From Bog-756 sp963828385 (GTDB lineage Bacteria; Actinomycetota; Acidimicrobiia; Acidimicrobiales; RAAP-2), in contig CAWHEF010000002.1 in the NCBI GenBank assembly GCA_963828385.1, forward strand, positions 2,294,001 to 2,358,000: a stretch of DNA of 64,000 nt, written 5' to 3'. Shown here piece by piece: positions 24,480 through 36,020 of this stretch; within the stretch, counting starts at the first letter, position 1; every line of letters starts with the position of its first letter. The notes beneath the pieces are model-generated. The model was given only the letters and a program-made list of their open reading frames with translations. It made no database searches and was not told the origin of the DNA. Both the position numbers and the translations under genes were made by a program.

Positions 24480-25448
24480 TCATGTCCGGTCCGGGCCCGG
24501 TGGCCGGTCGGATCCCGAGCCGATGTCCGCCCCCGCTACCTCGCTCAGCACGGCATCGGCGAACGGCGGCCACGCTCGGCTTGCCCAGAGGCCGAAGGGG
24601 CGGTCGCTGACCTCGACGCACGCCACCCCGGCGACGGGGTCGACCCAGAGGAACGCTCCGCTCTGTCCGAAGTGCCCGTAGGTGGCGGGCGAGTTGTCGC
24701 CTCCCGTCCAATGGGGCTGCTTGTGCCCCCGCCGCTCGGGGCCGAGCCCCCATTCGCACGGCTCGAACCGGCCATAGCCGGGCAGCACCCCGGCCAGGCC
24801 GGGGAAGGCGACCGAGGTGGCCATGGCGTGGGTCTCGGGTCCGATCAGCGTGGGCCAGGCCCACTCGGCGGCCAGGGCCGCCAGGTCTGTGGCCGGTCCG
24901 GCCAGACCCGCCGCCGCATCGGCGTCCAGCCGGTCCCGGGGTGCGGACCCGCCGCCCATCCGGGTGGCCGTCATCCCGAGGGGGGCGAGGACGCCCTCGG
25001 CCAGGTAGGCGGCGAAGGAGATCCCCGACCGCTCGGCCACCAGGTCGCCGAGGAGGTGATAGCCGGCGTTCGAGTAGATCCGACTGACGCCGGGCGGGGC
25101 GAGGGGCAGCCCCGGATCGGGGCCGAGACCCGATGCGTGGGCCAGCAGGTGGCGGACGGTCGAGCCCGGCGGACCGGCCCGATCGTCCAGCGAGATGGTC
25201 CCCTCCTCACAGGCGATGAGCACGCAGAGGGCCGTCGCCAGCTTGGTCACCGACGCCCAGGGGAACCGGCGGTCCACCGGTCCGGCTGCGCCGAGCACCT
25301 CGAGCCGGTCCCGCCCGGCGACCGTCGCCACCGGCTCGAAGGCGATGACGATCGCCGCTGCACTGTCCACCGGCCAGTCGGCCACCTGTGCGAGCGCATC
25401 CGACGGGCGGCGCGCGTCCGTGACTGGGGCCGGCGGCCTCCTCGCCAT
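24480..25448 (-). CDS. Serine hydrolase, class C beta-lactamase fold
   Basis: 322 residues. SxxK motif in PWASVTKLATAL, Y-x-N motif in RIYSNAGYHLLGD, and a third motif region GHFGQSGAFLWVDP. The family covers esterases, D-aminopeptidases and penicillin-binding-like proteins; there is no clear signal peptide, so it is probably cytosolic. Starting at ATG 25448, it follows ftsX by 5 bases, so it is the last gene of the ftsE-ftsX transcript. A role near cell division or wall is only suggested by that position. Confidence 0.85.
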   Translation of the reverse strand: MARRPPAPVTDARRPSDALAQVADWPVDSAAAIVIAFEPVATVAGRDRLEVLGAAGPVDRRFPWASVTKLATALCVLIACEEGTISLDDRAGPPGSTVRHLLAHASGLGPDPGLPLAPPGVSRIYSNAGYHLLGDLVAERSGISFAAYLAEGVLAPLGMTATRMGGGSAPRDRLDADAAAGLAGPATDLAALAAEWAWPTLIGPETHAMATSVAFPGLAGVLPGYGRFEPCEWGLGPERRGHKQPHWTGGDNSPATYGHFGQSGAFLWVDPVAGVACVEVSDRPFGLWASRAWPPFADAVLSEVAGADIGSGSDRPPGPDRT

Positions 25449-25453
25449 CGAGG

Positions 25454-26347
25454 TCAGACGTCGAGGAAGCGGCGGACGGCGAAGGCCGAGCCGATGACCC
25501 CGACCCCGACCCCGACGATTCCCACCACGATGCAGGTGCCGAGGACGTTCCAGCCGCTCACGGCCATCTGGTGGAGGATGCTCTGCTGGCCGCCGGCCAC
25601 CGAGCCGGTGGTGTTGAGGCCGAGGCCCCAGTACAGGCCGAGGACGGCCAGAACCGCCACCCCCACCCCGAGCAGCCCCTGGATGAGGCCCTCGGCCATG
25701 AACGGGAGGCGGATGAACCAGTTGGTGGCACCCACCAGCTTCATCACCGACACCTCGCGCCGGCGGGCGAAGATGGCCATGCGGATGGTGTTGAGTATGA
25801 GCACCGCCGCCGACAGGAGGAGGATGACGGCCACGGCCAGGAAGACCCACTGGAGGACGCGGATCACGCTCTGCATGGTCTTGATCTGTTGGCCCGGGTA
25901 CTTGACGTCCATCACGCCGGGCTTCCCGGTGAACTGCTGGTAGACGGCCGGTGCCTGCGACGGGTCGTTCAGCACGCACCGGTACGAGGAGGGGTAGTCG
26001 GCCTTCGACGTGACCTGGAGCTCGTCTGCCGGCAGGAGGTGCTGGGCCTCGTTGTAGTCGTAGGCCTGGCTCCGCCAGGTGCACGACTTCACGTAGGGCG
26101 ACTGGTGGAGCTGGGAGCCGAGAGAGGAGACAAGGGAGGTCGAGGCGTTGGGATTGACCCACACGATGGCCTGGACCCCGTTCTGCCACTGGACGGTGGC
26201 CTTCGATGCGCCCTGCTTCAGCAGGAGGGCCGAGCCCACGAGGGCGAGGGACACGGCGACGGTCAGCACGGCGGCGACCGTCATGAGACGGTTGCGCCAC
26301 AGGTTGGTCGCCGCCTCCCGCGAGACGTAGGTGGGTGAGACCGGCAT
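25454..26347 (-). CDS. ftsX: Cell-division ABC permease FtsX
   Basis: 297 residues. One N-terminal helix (about 22-43), an extracellular domain of about 120 residues (containing SKADYPSSYRCV and FTGKPGVMDVKYPGQQI), then three C-terminal helices with the FtsX core REVSVMKLVGATNWFIRLPFMAEG. With FtsE it controls peptidoglycan hydrolases at the division site. The start ATG shares one base with the ftsE stop (TGATG), so translation is coupled. Confidence 0.93.
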   Translation of the reverse strand: MPVSPTYVSREAATNLWRNRLMTVAAVLTVAVSLALVGSALLLKQGASKATVQWQNGVQAIVWVNPNASTSLVSSLGSQLHQSPYVKSCTWRSQAYDYNEAQHLLPADELQVTSKADYPSSYRCVLNDPSQAPAVYQQFTGKPGVMDVKYPGQQIKTMQSVIRVLQWVFLAVAVILLLSAAVLILNTIRMAIFARRREVSVMKLVGATNWFIRLPFMAEGLIQGLLGVGVAVLAVLGLYWGLGLNTTGSVAGGQQSILHQMAVSGWNVLGTCIVVGIVGVGVGVIGSAFAVRRFLDV

Positions 26348-27156
26348 CAGGTGCGGCTGGCGTAGCTTCCCGGGTTCCGGGCCCGACCCGGCACGGTCAC
26401 CGGCGCGCCGACCGATGCCGGCGGCTCGGACAGGAGCCCGGTTGGCGATCCGGCACCGGCGGCGGCCACCGAGCTGTCGATGCCGTAGACGCCGTGGGCC
26501 TGGTCGCGCACCAGCACGCCACGGTCCAGCTCGATGACCCTCCGACGCATCTGGTCGACCATCCCGGCATCGTGGGTGGCGACGACCACCGTGGTCCCCG
26601 TTCGATTGATCCGGTCGAGCAGGCGCATGATGCCGAGGCTGGTGGTGGGGTCGAGGTTCCCCGTCGGCTCGTCCGCCAGCAGGATGAGCGGCCGGTTGAC
26701 GAAGGCGCGGGCGACGGCGACCCGCTGCTGCTCACCACCGGAGAGCTCATGGGGGAGGTTGTCGCGCTTTTTGGCCAGGCCGACGAGCTCCAAGACCTGG
26801 GGAACCTGTGAGGCGATGACGTGCTTCGGACGGCCGATCACCTCGAGGGCGAAGGCGACGTTCTCGAACACGGACTTGTTGGGAAGCAGCCGGAAGTCCT
26901 GGAACACGCAGCCGATGTTGCGGCGCAGGTAGGGGATGCGCCACTTGGCCAGACGGCCGATCTCCTTGCCCGCTTCCCAGATCCGGCCCGACGTCGGCAT
27001 CTCCTCGCGGAGCAGCAGTCGGATGAACGTGGTCTTCCCCGAACCGGAGGGCCCGACGAGAAAGACGAACTCGCCCTTGTCGATCTCCACAGAACAATTG
27101 TGGAGCGCAACGGTCGAGCCCTTGTACGTCTTCGTGACGTTCTGGAACGTGATCAT
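26347..27156 (-). CDS. ftsE: Cell-division ATP-binding protein FtsE
   Basis: 269 residues: Walker A GPSGSGKT (35-42), Q-loop in CVFQDFRLLPNKSVFENVA (typical of FtsE), signature LSGGEQQR, Walker B LILLADEPTGNLDP, H-loop ATHD. The Pro/Ala/Gly-rich C-terminal tail of about 45 residues is longer than in E. coli FtsE and has no recognised domain. A TAGCAT box at 27221-27216, about 60 bases upstream, may start transcription here independently of secA-prfB. Confidence 0.94.
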   Translation of the reverse strand: MITFQNVTKTYKGSTVALHNCSVEIDKGEFVFLVGPSGSGKTTFIRLLLREEMPTSGRIWEAGKEIGRLAKWRIPYLRRNIGCVFQDFRLLPNKSVFENVAFALEVIGRPKHVIASQVPQVLELVGLAKKRDNLPHELSGGEQQRVAVARAFVNRPLILLADEPTGNLDPTTSLGIMRLLDRINRTGTTVVVATHDAGMVDQMRRRVIELDRGVLVRDQAHGVYGIDSSVAAAGAGSPTGLLSEPPASVGAPVTVPGRARNPGSYASRT

Positions 27157-27287
27157 AAGGGCAGGGACGAGATTCCTCGGGGAGAACGCGGCAGGAGGAG
27201 GAGTGGCTCGGTCCCGGTAATGCTAACCCCGCTGCCGGTCCGGTGGAAGTCATGCGCCTGACCTCGGACGACGCTCGAGCGGTCAGC

Positions 27288-28445
27288 TCAGTCCCCGGCG
27301 CGCCCGTGCCCGGCCCGGCGCCTCAGCTCGGCCTCGATGAAGTCGTCGAGATCGCCGTCCAGCACGCCGTCGACGTTGCCCGTCTCCACGTTGGTGCGCA
27401 GGTCCTTCACCAGCTGGAACGGAGCCATGACATAGGAGCGGATCTGGTTGCCCCAGGCGTTGTCGGTCCGCTCGCCGGACAGCTCGTCGAGGGTGGCCTG
27501 GCGCTCGGCCCGCTGCCTTTCGGCCAGCTTGGCCGCCAGTACCTGGAGGGCCTTCGCCTTGTTCTGATGCTGGCTGCGCTGGTTCTGGCACGACACCACG
27601 AGGCCGGTCGGGATATGGGTCAGGCGTACGGCGGAGTCGGTCTTGTTCACGTGCTGGCCACCGGCGCCCGACGACCGGTACGTGTCGATGCGGAGGTCCT
27701 TCTCGTCGATGTCGACCTCGCCCGAGGGGTCTTCGAGGAACGGCACCACGTCGAGCGAGGCGAAGCTGGTCTGGCGCCGGTGCTGGGCGTCGAAGGGGGA
27801 CATGCGCACGAGCCGGTGCACGCCGCGTTCGGCAGAGAGGAGACCGTACGCGTAGCGGCCCCGGACGACGAAGGTTGCGGACAGGAGGCCCGCCTCCTGT
27901 CCGGGTGTCGCCTCTTCTACCTCCAGGGCGAAGCCGCGTCGCTCGGACCACCTGACGTACATCCGCACCAACAGCTCGGCCCAGTCCTGGGCGTCGGTCC
28001 CGCCCGCCCCGGCGTGGACCTCGGCCACGGCGTCGCCGTCGTCGTAGGGACCGGCGAACAGCGATCGCAGCTCGAGGTCCCTCAGCCGGCGGGAGAGGGC
28101 GTCGAGTGCACCTTCGATCTCCGGCCGGAGCGAGTTGTCCTGCTCCTCTTCGAGCAGCTGGTAGAGGGTCTCGGCATCCGACAGCTGGCCGGCCAGGGAC
28201 GCCAGCAGGTCCAGGTCCTCGTTGACCCGTGCCAGCTCGGTGGTCACCGCCCGGGCGTGATCGGCGTCGTCCCACAGATCGGGCGCGGACACCTCGCCTT
28301 CGAGCTCGGCTCTGCGCTCGACGAGGCGGTCGACGCCGAGGAAGCGCTCGGCCTCGGCCAGGCGCTCGGCACTGGATGCCAGGGCCGAGCGGAGATCGGC
28401 CCGCTCGGGCTCACCACCCCCGCCTCGAGGGCTGTCGGCGACCAT
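27288..28445 (-). CDS. prfB: Peptide chain release factor 2
   Basis: 385 residues. It reads UGA and UAA: the anticodon-like tripeptide is SPF (216-218), and the peptidyl-hydrolysis motif GGQ is in SSGAGGQHVNKTDS (262-264). There is no internal UGA near codon 25, so this prfB lacks the autoregulatory frameshift known in many bacteria. ATG 28445 abuts the secA stop with no gap. The order secA-prfB-ftsE-ftsX is the actinobacterial arrangement; a 131-base gap precedes ftsE. Confidence 0.95.
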   Translation of the reverse strand: MVADSPRGGGGEPERADLRSALASSAERLAEAERFLGVDRLVERRAELEGEVSAPDLWDDADHARAVTTELARVNEDLDLLASLAGQLSDAETLYQLLEEEQDNSLRPEIEGALDALSRRLRDLELRSLFAGPYDDGDAVAEVHAGAGGTDAQDWAELLVRMYVRWSERRGFALEVEEATPGQEAGLLSATFVVRGRYAYGLLSAERGVHRLVRMSPFDAQHRRQTSFASLDVVPFLEDPSGEVDIDEKDLRIDTYRSSGAGGQHVNKTDSAVRLTHIPTGLVVSCQNQRSQHQNKAKALQVLAAKLAERQRAERQATLDELSGERTDNAWGNQIRSYVMAPFQLVKDLRTNVETGNVDGVLDGDLDDFIEAELRRRAGHGRAGD

Positions 28446-31232
<2,787 letters not shown>

Positions 31233-31346
31233 GAACCACCCAGTCTACCGCCGGGCCCCGCCCGTCCCCGGGGCGCCCCGACCACGCCGGAGGGTGTCAA
31301 CGGCGGTCGGGCGACGCCCCGCCTCACCTGCCCGGCCGGGCTCGCT

Positions 31347-31709
31347 TCACGCCGTGCGGATGCTCTCGAACAGCTCCGTCGGGCGCTCGGTGGTCCGGCG
31401 CGGATGGGAACGGGCCACCAGCCGGCCCTTCGTCTCGGCCAGCTGGTGCTCGAGCTTGGCCACCACCCGGTCCACCGCCGCCAGCGGCGACGGTCCGGCG
31501 GCGCGGGCCACGAACGTGTGCCGCCGTCCGCTGATGACGACCTCGCAGCACTCGCGATCGGCGATCCTCGGATTGTGCTCCTCGGAGAAGCGCACCTCCG
31601 TCCGGTCGAGCCCCGGGCACAGACGGCCGAGTCGGGCCATCTTCTCCTCGGTCAGAGTTCTCACCTCGTCGGACACGGTGCTCCTGCCTTGCGCGATGAC
31701 CACGTTCAC
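31347..31709 (-). CDS. hpf: Ribosome hibernation-promoting factor, short form
   Basis: 120 residues: VIAQGRSTVSDEVRTLTEEKMARLGRLCP (beta-alpha start of the HPF/YfiA domain) and VVAKLEHQLAETKGRL (second helix). It binds the small subunit at the A/P sites and silences ribosomes. Most actinobacterial HPFs are long (about 200 or more residues, with a C-terminal dimerisation domain); this one ends after the N-terminal domain and a short basic tail. GTG 31709 is preceded by AGGGAGG 7 bases upstream. It has a long noncoding upstream region. Confidence 0.85.
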   Translation of the reverse strand: MNVVIAQGRSTVSDEVRTLTEEKMARLGRLCPGLDRTEVRFSEEHNPRIADRECCEVVISGRRHTFVARAAGPSPLAAVDRVVAKLEHQLAETKGRLVARSHPRRTTERPTELFESIRTA

Positions 31710-31715
31710 GTCCTG

Positions 31716-31724
31716 ACCTCCCTC
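31716..31724 (-). promoter_or_regulatory. Strong ribosome-binding site of hpf
   Basis: GAGGGAGGT, 6 bases before GTG 31709; it sets the start in a frame open further upstream. Confidence 0.7.
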
Positions 31725-32275
31725 GGTTCGTGTTGGTGTCTCCTGCTCGGACCCGGCGCATGGCTGCGCCCGGTGCCGTCCTGTTGTCCTCCTCCTGTCA
31801 GCTCCTGTCGATCCCCGCCGACGGTTCCGTTTCGCACCGTGGCGGTGTTGTGAGCTGCGCCCGGCTGACCTGGTCTTTGGCCCCACACTCGCCTGCCGCG
31901 GAGCTTTCGGTCCGGTCCCGGCGGCAACGACCGTCGACGGTCGGATGCCCAACGTGAACCACTTCTGACCGCGTCACCCCGTCTCCGCCGGCCCCCGAGG
32001 TCGGAGGACGCAGCGGGCAGGTCTTACTCCTAAGCCGCACCATGCTCAGCAACCACAAGTTGCCTTACGTGGGTCGTTTCGCCTGCGACTGGCATCGACT
32101 TGCAACCACAGACCCGAGCACAGCCCACATTGAGCAGTGTACGCCGACCCCGTCTCCAGGCCATGGGGGAGCGGCCACGGTTCACCAGCTCTTCACGCCG
32201 CCGTCATCCAACCGACACGGCTGTCCCAGCTCGGCCGCCGGATCGGGCTCCCGCCCGGCACCGCCCGCACCGGGG
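31725..32275 (-). ncRNA. Long noncoding leader of hpf, candidate structured RNA
   Basis: 551 bases with no supported gene, upstream of hpf. It holds a perfect palindrome CGACCGTCGACGGTCG (31928-31943) that folds as a 6-bp stem with a TCGA loop. The distal part (31990-32130) is richer in A and T, suggesting the promoter lies there. HPF/RaiA genes in Actinobacteria and Firmicutes are often preceded by a conserved structured RNA, the raiA motif. I cannot confirm its consensus by eye. Confidence 0.35.
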
Positions 32276-33364
32276 TCAGCCGACCCCCGCCCGGAGCCGG
32301 GCCTTCATGTCGTCGAGCACGGGGATCGGACCGGGATCGATGCCCTCGTTGCCGGCCAAGTGGAGGGAGACGAAGTCGCCCACGAGGGCCAGGTCGAACA
32401 GCTGGGCCAGATCGCCCTCGCCTCGGGCCCGGACCTCGATGACGTCGGCGACCACCTCGCGGAGGACGTCGACCACGAGGTCGACCCGGCGGGAGACCTG
32501 GGGGTGCTCGGCGTCGTGCCGCAGGTTGACCAGTGTGACCAGTTGGCGGGTGGCGTCACCGTGCTGGCCCCAGCCGGCCACCTCGTTGTGGCACAGCTCG
32601 GGGTAGACGTTCCAGTACGCCGGACACTTCGCGTTCTCGTTGACCTGGGCCTTCCAGCGCAGGGCGGCGGCGGCGCCGAGGTCGCCCGAGCTGTACACGA
32701 GGGGGATGGTGCGTCCGATCCGTCGGGCCACGTCCTCGGCCAGGCCGCCCGGGCGGACGAGCTCGCCGCGCCGCCGCCGGAGCTGGTCCACGGCCTGGTG
32801 GACCCATTGGAGGGCCCCGGGAAACAGCCCGATCTCCTCCAGCACGGCGAGGGGTGGCACGGCCATGGCGCCGAGGGCGGCCCGGGGCTGGGGAATGTCG
32901 TTCGGAACGGGGACGACGGGCACCTCCCATTCGCGTCCGAGGCCGGCGAGAACGCCGCCCCCCGAGACCACGACGAGGGACGAGCCCGCCTCGAAGGCGG
33001 CGGTGGCCGCCTCCACCGTCTCCTCGGTGTCCCCCGAGAACGACATGGCGAACACCAGTGAGCCGGGCCCCACGTAGTCGGGAGGCTCGTAACCCTTCAC
33101 CACGGTCACCGGGACGGGCATGAACGGTGCCGCCGCCGCCATGAGGACGTCCCCGGCGATGCCGCTGCCCCCCATGCCGAGAACGACGACGTTCTCCACC
33201 TGACTCTGGTGCGGAAGGCCCACGACGCCCTTGGCGACCGTGGCCGCCCGCTCGACCTGCTCGGGCAGCGCCGCCGTCGCCCCCCACATGTCCAGGCTGT
33301 CGGGGGAGAACGGCGAGGGCGCGCTCACCTCGCCGGCATCCCCCCCGGCCACAGACGTGGTCAC
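32276..33364 (-). CDS. SIS-domain phosphosugar isomerase (PGI/PMI type)
   Basis: 362 residues. VVVLGMGGSGIAGDVL and AMSFSGDTEETVEA are the two sugar-phosphate loops of the bifunctional phosphoglucose/phosphomannose isomerase family. KAQVNENAKCPAYWNVYPELCHNEVAGW carries the catalytic segment. It interconverts fructose 6-phosphate with glucose or mannose 6-phosphate. The GTG start overlaps the upstream Trm112 gene by 4 bases (GTGA). Together with ManB it would feed NDP-mannose synthesis. Confidence 0.88.
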   Translation of the reverse strand: MTTSVAGGDAGEVSAPSPFSPDSLDMWGATAALPEQVERAATVAKGVVGLPHQSQVENVVVLGMGGSGIAGDVLMAAAAPFMPVPVTVVKGYEPPDYVGPGSLVFAMSFSGDTEETVEAATAAFEAGSSLVVVSGGGVLAGLGREWEVPVVPVPNDIPQPRAALGAMAVPPLAVLEEIGLFPGALQWVHQAVDQLRRRRGELVRPGGLAEDVARRIGRTIPLVYSSGDLGAAAALRWKAQVNENAKCPAYWNVYPELCHNEVAGWGQHGDATRQLVTLVNLRHDAEHPQVSRRVDLVVDVLREVVADVIEVRARGEGDLAQLFDLALVGDFVSLHLAGNEGIDPGPIPVLDDMKARLRAGVG

Positions 33365-33606
33365 GAGCCCGGCGCCTCCCCGGTGGTCACCGCCCCGCCG
33401 GCGTCGGCCTTGGCCGTCAACCGGGCGTGCTCGGCGCTGTCAACGGCGGTGGCGTCGTCGATGAGCATGTCCGGTATCCCGTCGTTGACGGCGTAGCGGC
33501 GCTTGAGCCTCGGGTTGTAGAGGAGGTCCTCGTCGGCGAAGTAGAGGAGCGGGCCTTTGTCCTCCGGGCAGGCCAGCACGGAGACCAGCAGCGGATCAAG
33601 GGTCAT
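33361..33606 (-). CDS. Trm112/UPF0434-like protein
   Basis: 81 residues: LLVSVLACPEDKGPLLYFADEDLLYNPRLKRRYAVNDGIPDML. This is the Trm112-like fold with only the first cysteine of the usual zinc site (ACP without a second CxxC). It overlaps manB by 11 bases and the isomerase by 4, so it is translated within this operon. Eukaryotic relatives activate methyltransferases; the bacterial role is unclear. Confidence 0.8.
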   Translation of the reverse strand: MTLDPLLVSVLACPEDKGPLLYFADEDLLYNPRLKRRYAVNDGIPDMLIDDATAVDSAEHARLTAKADAGGAVTTGEAPGS

Positions 33607-35029
33607 CGTCCATTCCTCTCTTCCCGGTGCCGACCGGCGGGACGGCGGCCAGGCGCTCGATCTCGGCCTCGATCTCGGCCACGTACCGGTCGCACGCGGC
33701 TCGGTCGGGGGCTTCGACGTTGAGGCGCAACAGCGGCTCGGTGTTCGACGGACGTACGTTGTACCACCACTCCCCACGGTCGACGGTGAGGCCGTCGAGC
33801 CGGTCGACCGTGCCCTTGTCCCCTCCGGCCGCCTCGACCTCGGCGGCGAGCCGTTCGACGACGGACGGCGGATCGTCCACTGTCGTGTTGATCTCTCCCG
33901 AGTCGGCGTATCGCCGGAAGGGGGCGAGGAGCTCCGAGAGTGGGGCGTCGGTTGCGCTCAGGACACCGAGGACGACCATGGCGGCGATGATGCCCGAGTC
34001 GGCCCGGTAGTTGTCCGAGAAGTAGTAATGACCCGAGTGCTCGCCACCGAAGACGGCTCCCGTCTCGGCCATGACCTCTTTGATGTAGCTGTGGCCGACC
34101 TTGGTGCGAATGCCGACACCGCCCTTCTCGGCGATGACCTCGGGGACGACTCGCGAGCAGATGCAGTTGTAGAGCACGGTGGCCCCGGGGTGCTTGCCCA
34201 GCATCGCCGAGGCGACGAGGGCGGTGGTGAGCGATCCGGAGACGGGCTCGGCGCGCTCGTCGACCAGGAACACGCGATCGGCGTCGCCGTCGAAGGCGAG
34301 GCCGACATCGGCGCCGTGCTCGAGCACCGCCTCCTTCAGCCATACCAGGTTCTCGGGCTGGATCGGATCGGCGGGATGGTTGGGGAACGAGCCGTCGAGC
34401 TCCGGGAAGAGGATCTGCAACTTGAAGGGCAGGCCCTCGAACACCGCCGGCACGACCAGCCCGCCCATGCCGTTGGCCGTGTCCGCCACCACCGTGAGTG
34501 GACGGAGCGCAGCCACGTCCACGAAGGAGCGGACGTGGTCGGCGTAGGCCTCGATGGCCGAGCGTTCCTCGATCGGGGCGAGCGCCGATTCGTCGACCGG
34601 CGCCGGGCCTGCTGGTCCCCACTCCTCGAGCAGCGCCTCGGCGATCTCTTGGATCTCGGCGAGGCCGGTGTCACGCCCCACGGGCCGGGCCCCCGATCGG
34701 CACAGCTTGAGCCCGTTGTACCGGGCCGGGTTGTGGGAGGCGGTGAACATGGCCCCGGGTGCGTCCTCGGCCCCCGAGGCGAAGTAGAGGAGATCCGTCG
34801 AGGCGAGCCCGAGGTCCACCACGGCCACGCCCTCGGCCCGGACCCCATCGGCGAACGCTCGGGACAGGGCTACGCCGCTCTCGCGCATGTCGCGGGCGAC
34901 GAGCATCTTCGGCCCGCCGGCGAACCGGGCGACGGCCATGCCGATCGCCCGGAATTGCTCGACATTGAGCTGATCGGGCACCACTCCCCGGATGTCGTAG
35001 GCCTTGAAGACGTCGGAGAGGCTGCCCAT
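33596..35029 (-). CDS. manB: Phosphomannomutase/phosphoglucomutase
   Basis: 477 residues, four-domain alpha-D-phosphohexomutase. The phosphoserine loop is TASHNP (96-101, Ser98). The metal loop is FDGDADRVF; the sugar loop is GGEHSGHYYF; the phosphate loop is VRPSNTEPLLRL. It converts mannose 6-P to mannose 1-P (and glucose likewise), feeding GDP-sugar synthesis. A TAGGAT box lies 9 bases before the ATG at 35029. It is first in an operon with Trm112 and the isomerase. Confidence 0.92.
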   Translation of the reverse strand: MGSLSDVFKAYDIRGVVPDQLNVEQFRAIGMAVARFAGGPKMLVARDMRESGVALSRAFADGVRAEGVAVVDLGLASTDLLYFASGAEDAPGAMFTASHNPARYNGLKLCRSGARPVGRDTGLAEIQEIAEALLEEWGPAGPAPVDESALAPIEERSAIEAYADHVRSFVDVAALRPLTVVADTANGMGGLVVPAVFEGLPFKLQILFPELDGSFPNHPADPIQPENLVWLKEAVLEHGADVGLAFDGDADRVFLVDERAEPVSGSLTTALVASAMLGKHPGATVLYNCICSRVVPEVIAEKGGVGIRTKVGHSYIKEVMAETGAVFGGEHSGHYYFSDNYRADSGIIAAMVVLGVLSATDAPLSELLAPFRRYADSGEINTTVDDPPSVVERLAAEVEAAGGDKGTVDRLDGLTVDRGEWWYNVRPSNTEPLLRLNVEAPDRAACDRYVAEIEAEIERLAAVPPVGTGKRGMDDDP

Positions 35030-35162
35030 GGCCGGCCCATCCTACTGTGGTCGTGGCAACGTCCCGGGGTGGCGGCGGAGGTGTCGGCTCCCCCTTGGGA
35101 CCAGCCGAGGGAGCAATCGCATGGGTCGTTGCCGACGGTTCCCCGAGGGCGCAATGGGACCG

Positions 35163-35176
35163 TAAGGTCTGGACGG
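35163..35176 (+). promoter_or_regulatory. Leaderless -10 box, SDR gene
   Basis: TAAGGT at 35163-35168, 7 bases, GTG at 35176. No ribosome-binding site. Confidence 0.45.
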
Positions 35177-35982
35177 TGATGCGGCACGGTCGTTCTCTCA
35201 GGCGCTATGACGGCCAAGTGGCCGTCGTGACCGGAGCCTCGTCGGGCATCGGGCGCTCCGTGGCCCTCACTCTGGCCGATCGGGGCGCGTCGGTGATCGG
35301 GCTGGCCCGCCGGCGGGCGCTGCTCGACCAGCTCGGAGAGGAGCTCTCCCGGCGATCAGCCCGAAGCAGTACCCAGGTGTGCGACGTGGGGGATGCCGAC
35401 GCCTACCGCGACGCCCTTGCCCGCATCGAGGACGAACGAGGGAAGATCGACGTCCTCGTCAACAATGCCGGGATCGACCTGATGCTGCAGGCGGCCGGCG
35501 GCGAGGACACCACGGTGAGGCGGGTCTTCGATGTCAACTTCTTCGCCACGGTCGCCGGCACACTGGCCGTGCTGCCCGGCATGGTCCAGCGACGGTCCGG
35601 CATCGTGGTGAACGTGTCCTCGGACGTGGCCCGCGCCCCCGAGCCCGGACAGGGCGCCTACGCCGCCTCGAAAGCCGCCATCTCGGCGTTCACGGAGTCG
35701 ATGGCCCATGAAGTGGCTTCCCGAGGAGTGCACGTCCACGTCCTCTACCCGGGCTGGGTACCCACGGCCATGGGGTTGTCGGGCACTGAGGACGGTGGCG
35801 CCCTGCCCCCGAGGATGGTGCGCCGAACGGCGGACGGCGTGGCCGCACTGGTCGCCGACCGGATGGGGGGCTCGAGGGTCGACATCAACGCGGCCCTGCT
35901 GCCGCTGCTCGCGCCGGTGGCCCGGACCTTGGCGCCGATCGCCTATCAGAAGGCCATGCGCCGGCTCGCCACCACCCGGTAG
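35176..35982 (+). CDS. Short-chain dehydrogenase/reductase
   Basis: 268 residues. NAD(P) motif TGASSGIGRS, NNAG, catalytic serine in VNVSSDVA and YAASK (Tyr and Lys). The tail QKAMRRLATTR resembles SDRs acting on lipids or retinoid-like substrates, but the substrate is unknown. GTG 35176 fits the leaderless box; ATG 35179 is the next codon. The gene stands alone and is divergent from manB. Confidence 0.9.
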   Translation: MMRHGRSLRRYDGQVAVVTGASSGIGRSVALTLADRGASVIGLARRRALLDQLGEELSRRSARSSTQVCDVGDADAYRDALARIEDERGKIDVLVNNAGIDLMLQAAGGEDTTVRRVFDVNFFATVAGTLAVLPGMVQRRSGIVVNVSSDVARAPEPGQGAYAASKAAISAFTESMAHEVASRGVHVHVLYPGWVPTAMGLSGTEDGGALPPRMVRRTADGVAALVADRMGGSRVDINAALLPLLAPVARTLAPIAYQKAMRRLATTR

Positions 35983-36020
35983 CCCTCGGCGCGGGTTCCC
36001 CATTGCTCCCGTGCGAGGCG

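Noticed and set aside
28300..28445. Programmed frameshift in prfB
   Set aside because: There is no in-frame UGA near codon 25; the gene is open throughout.
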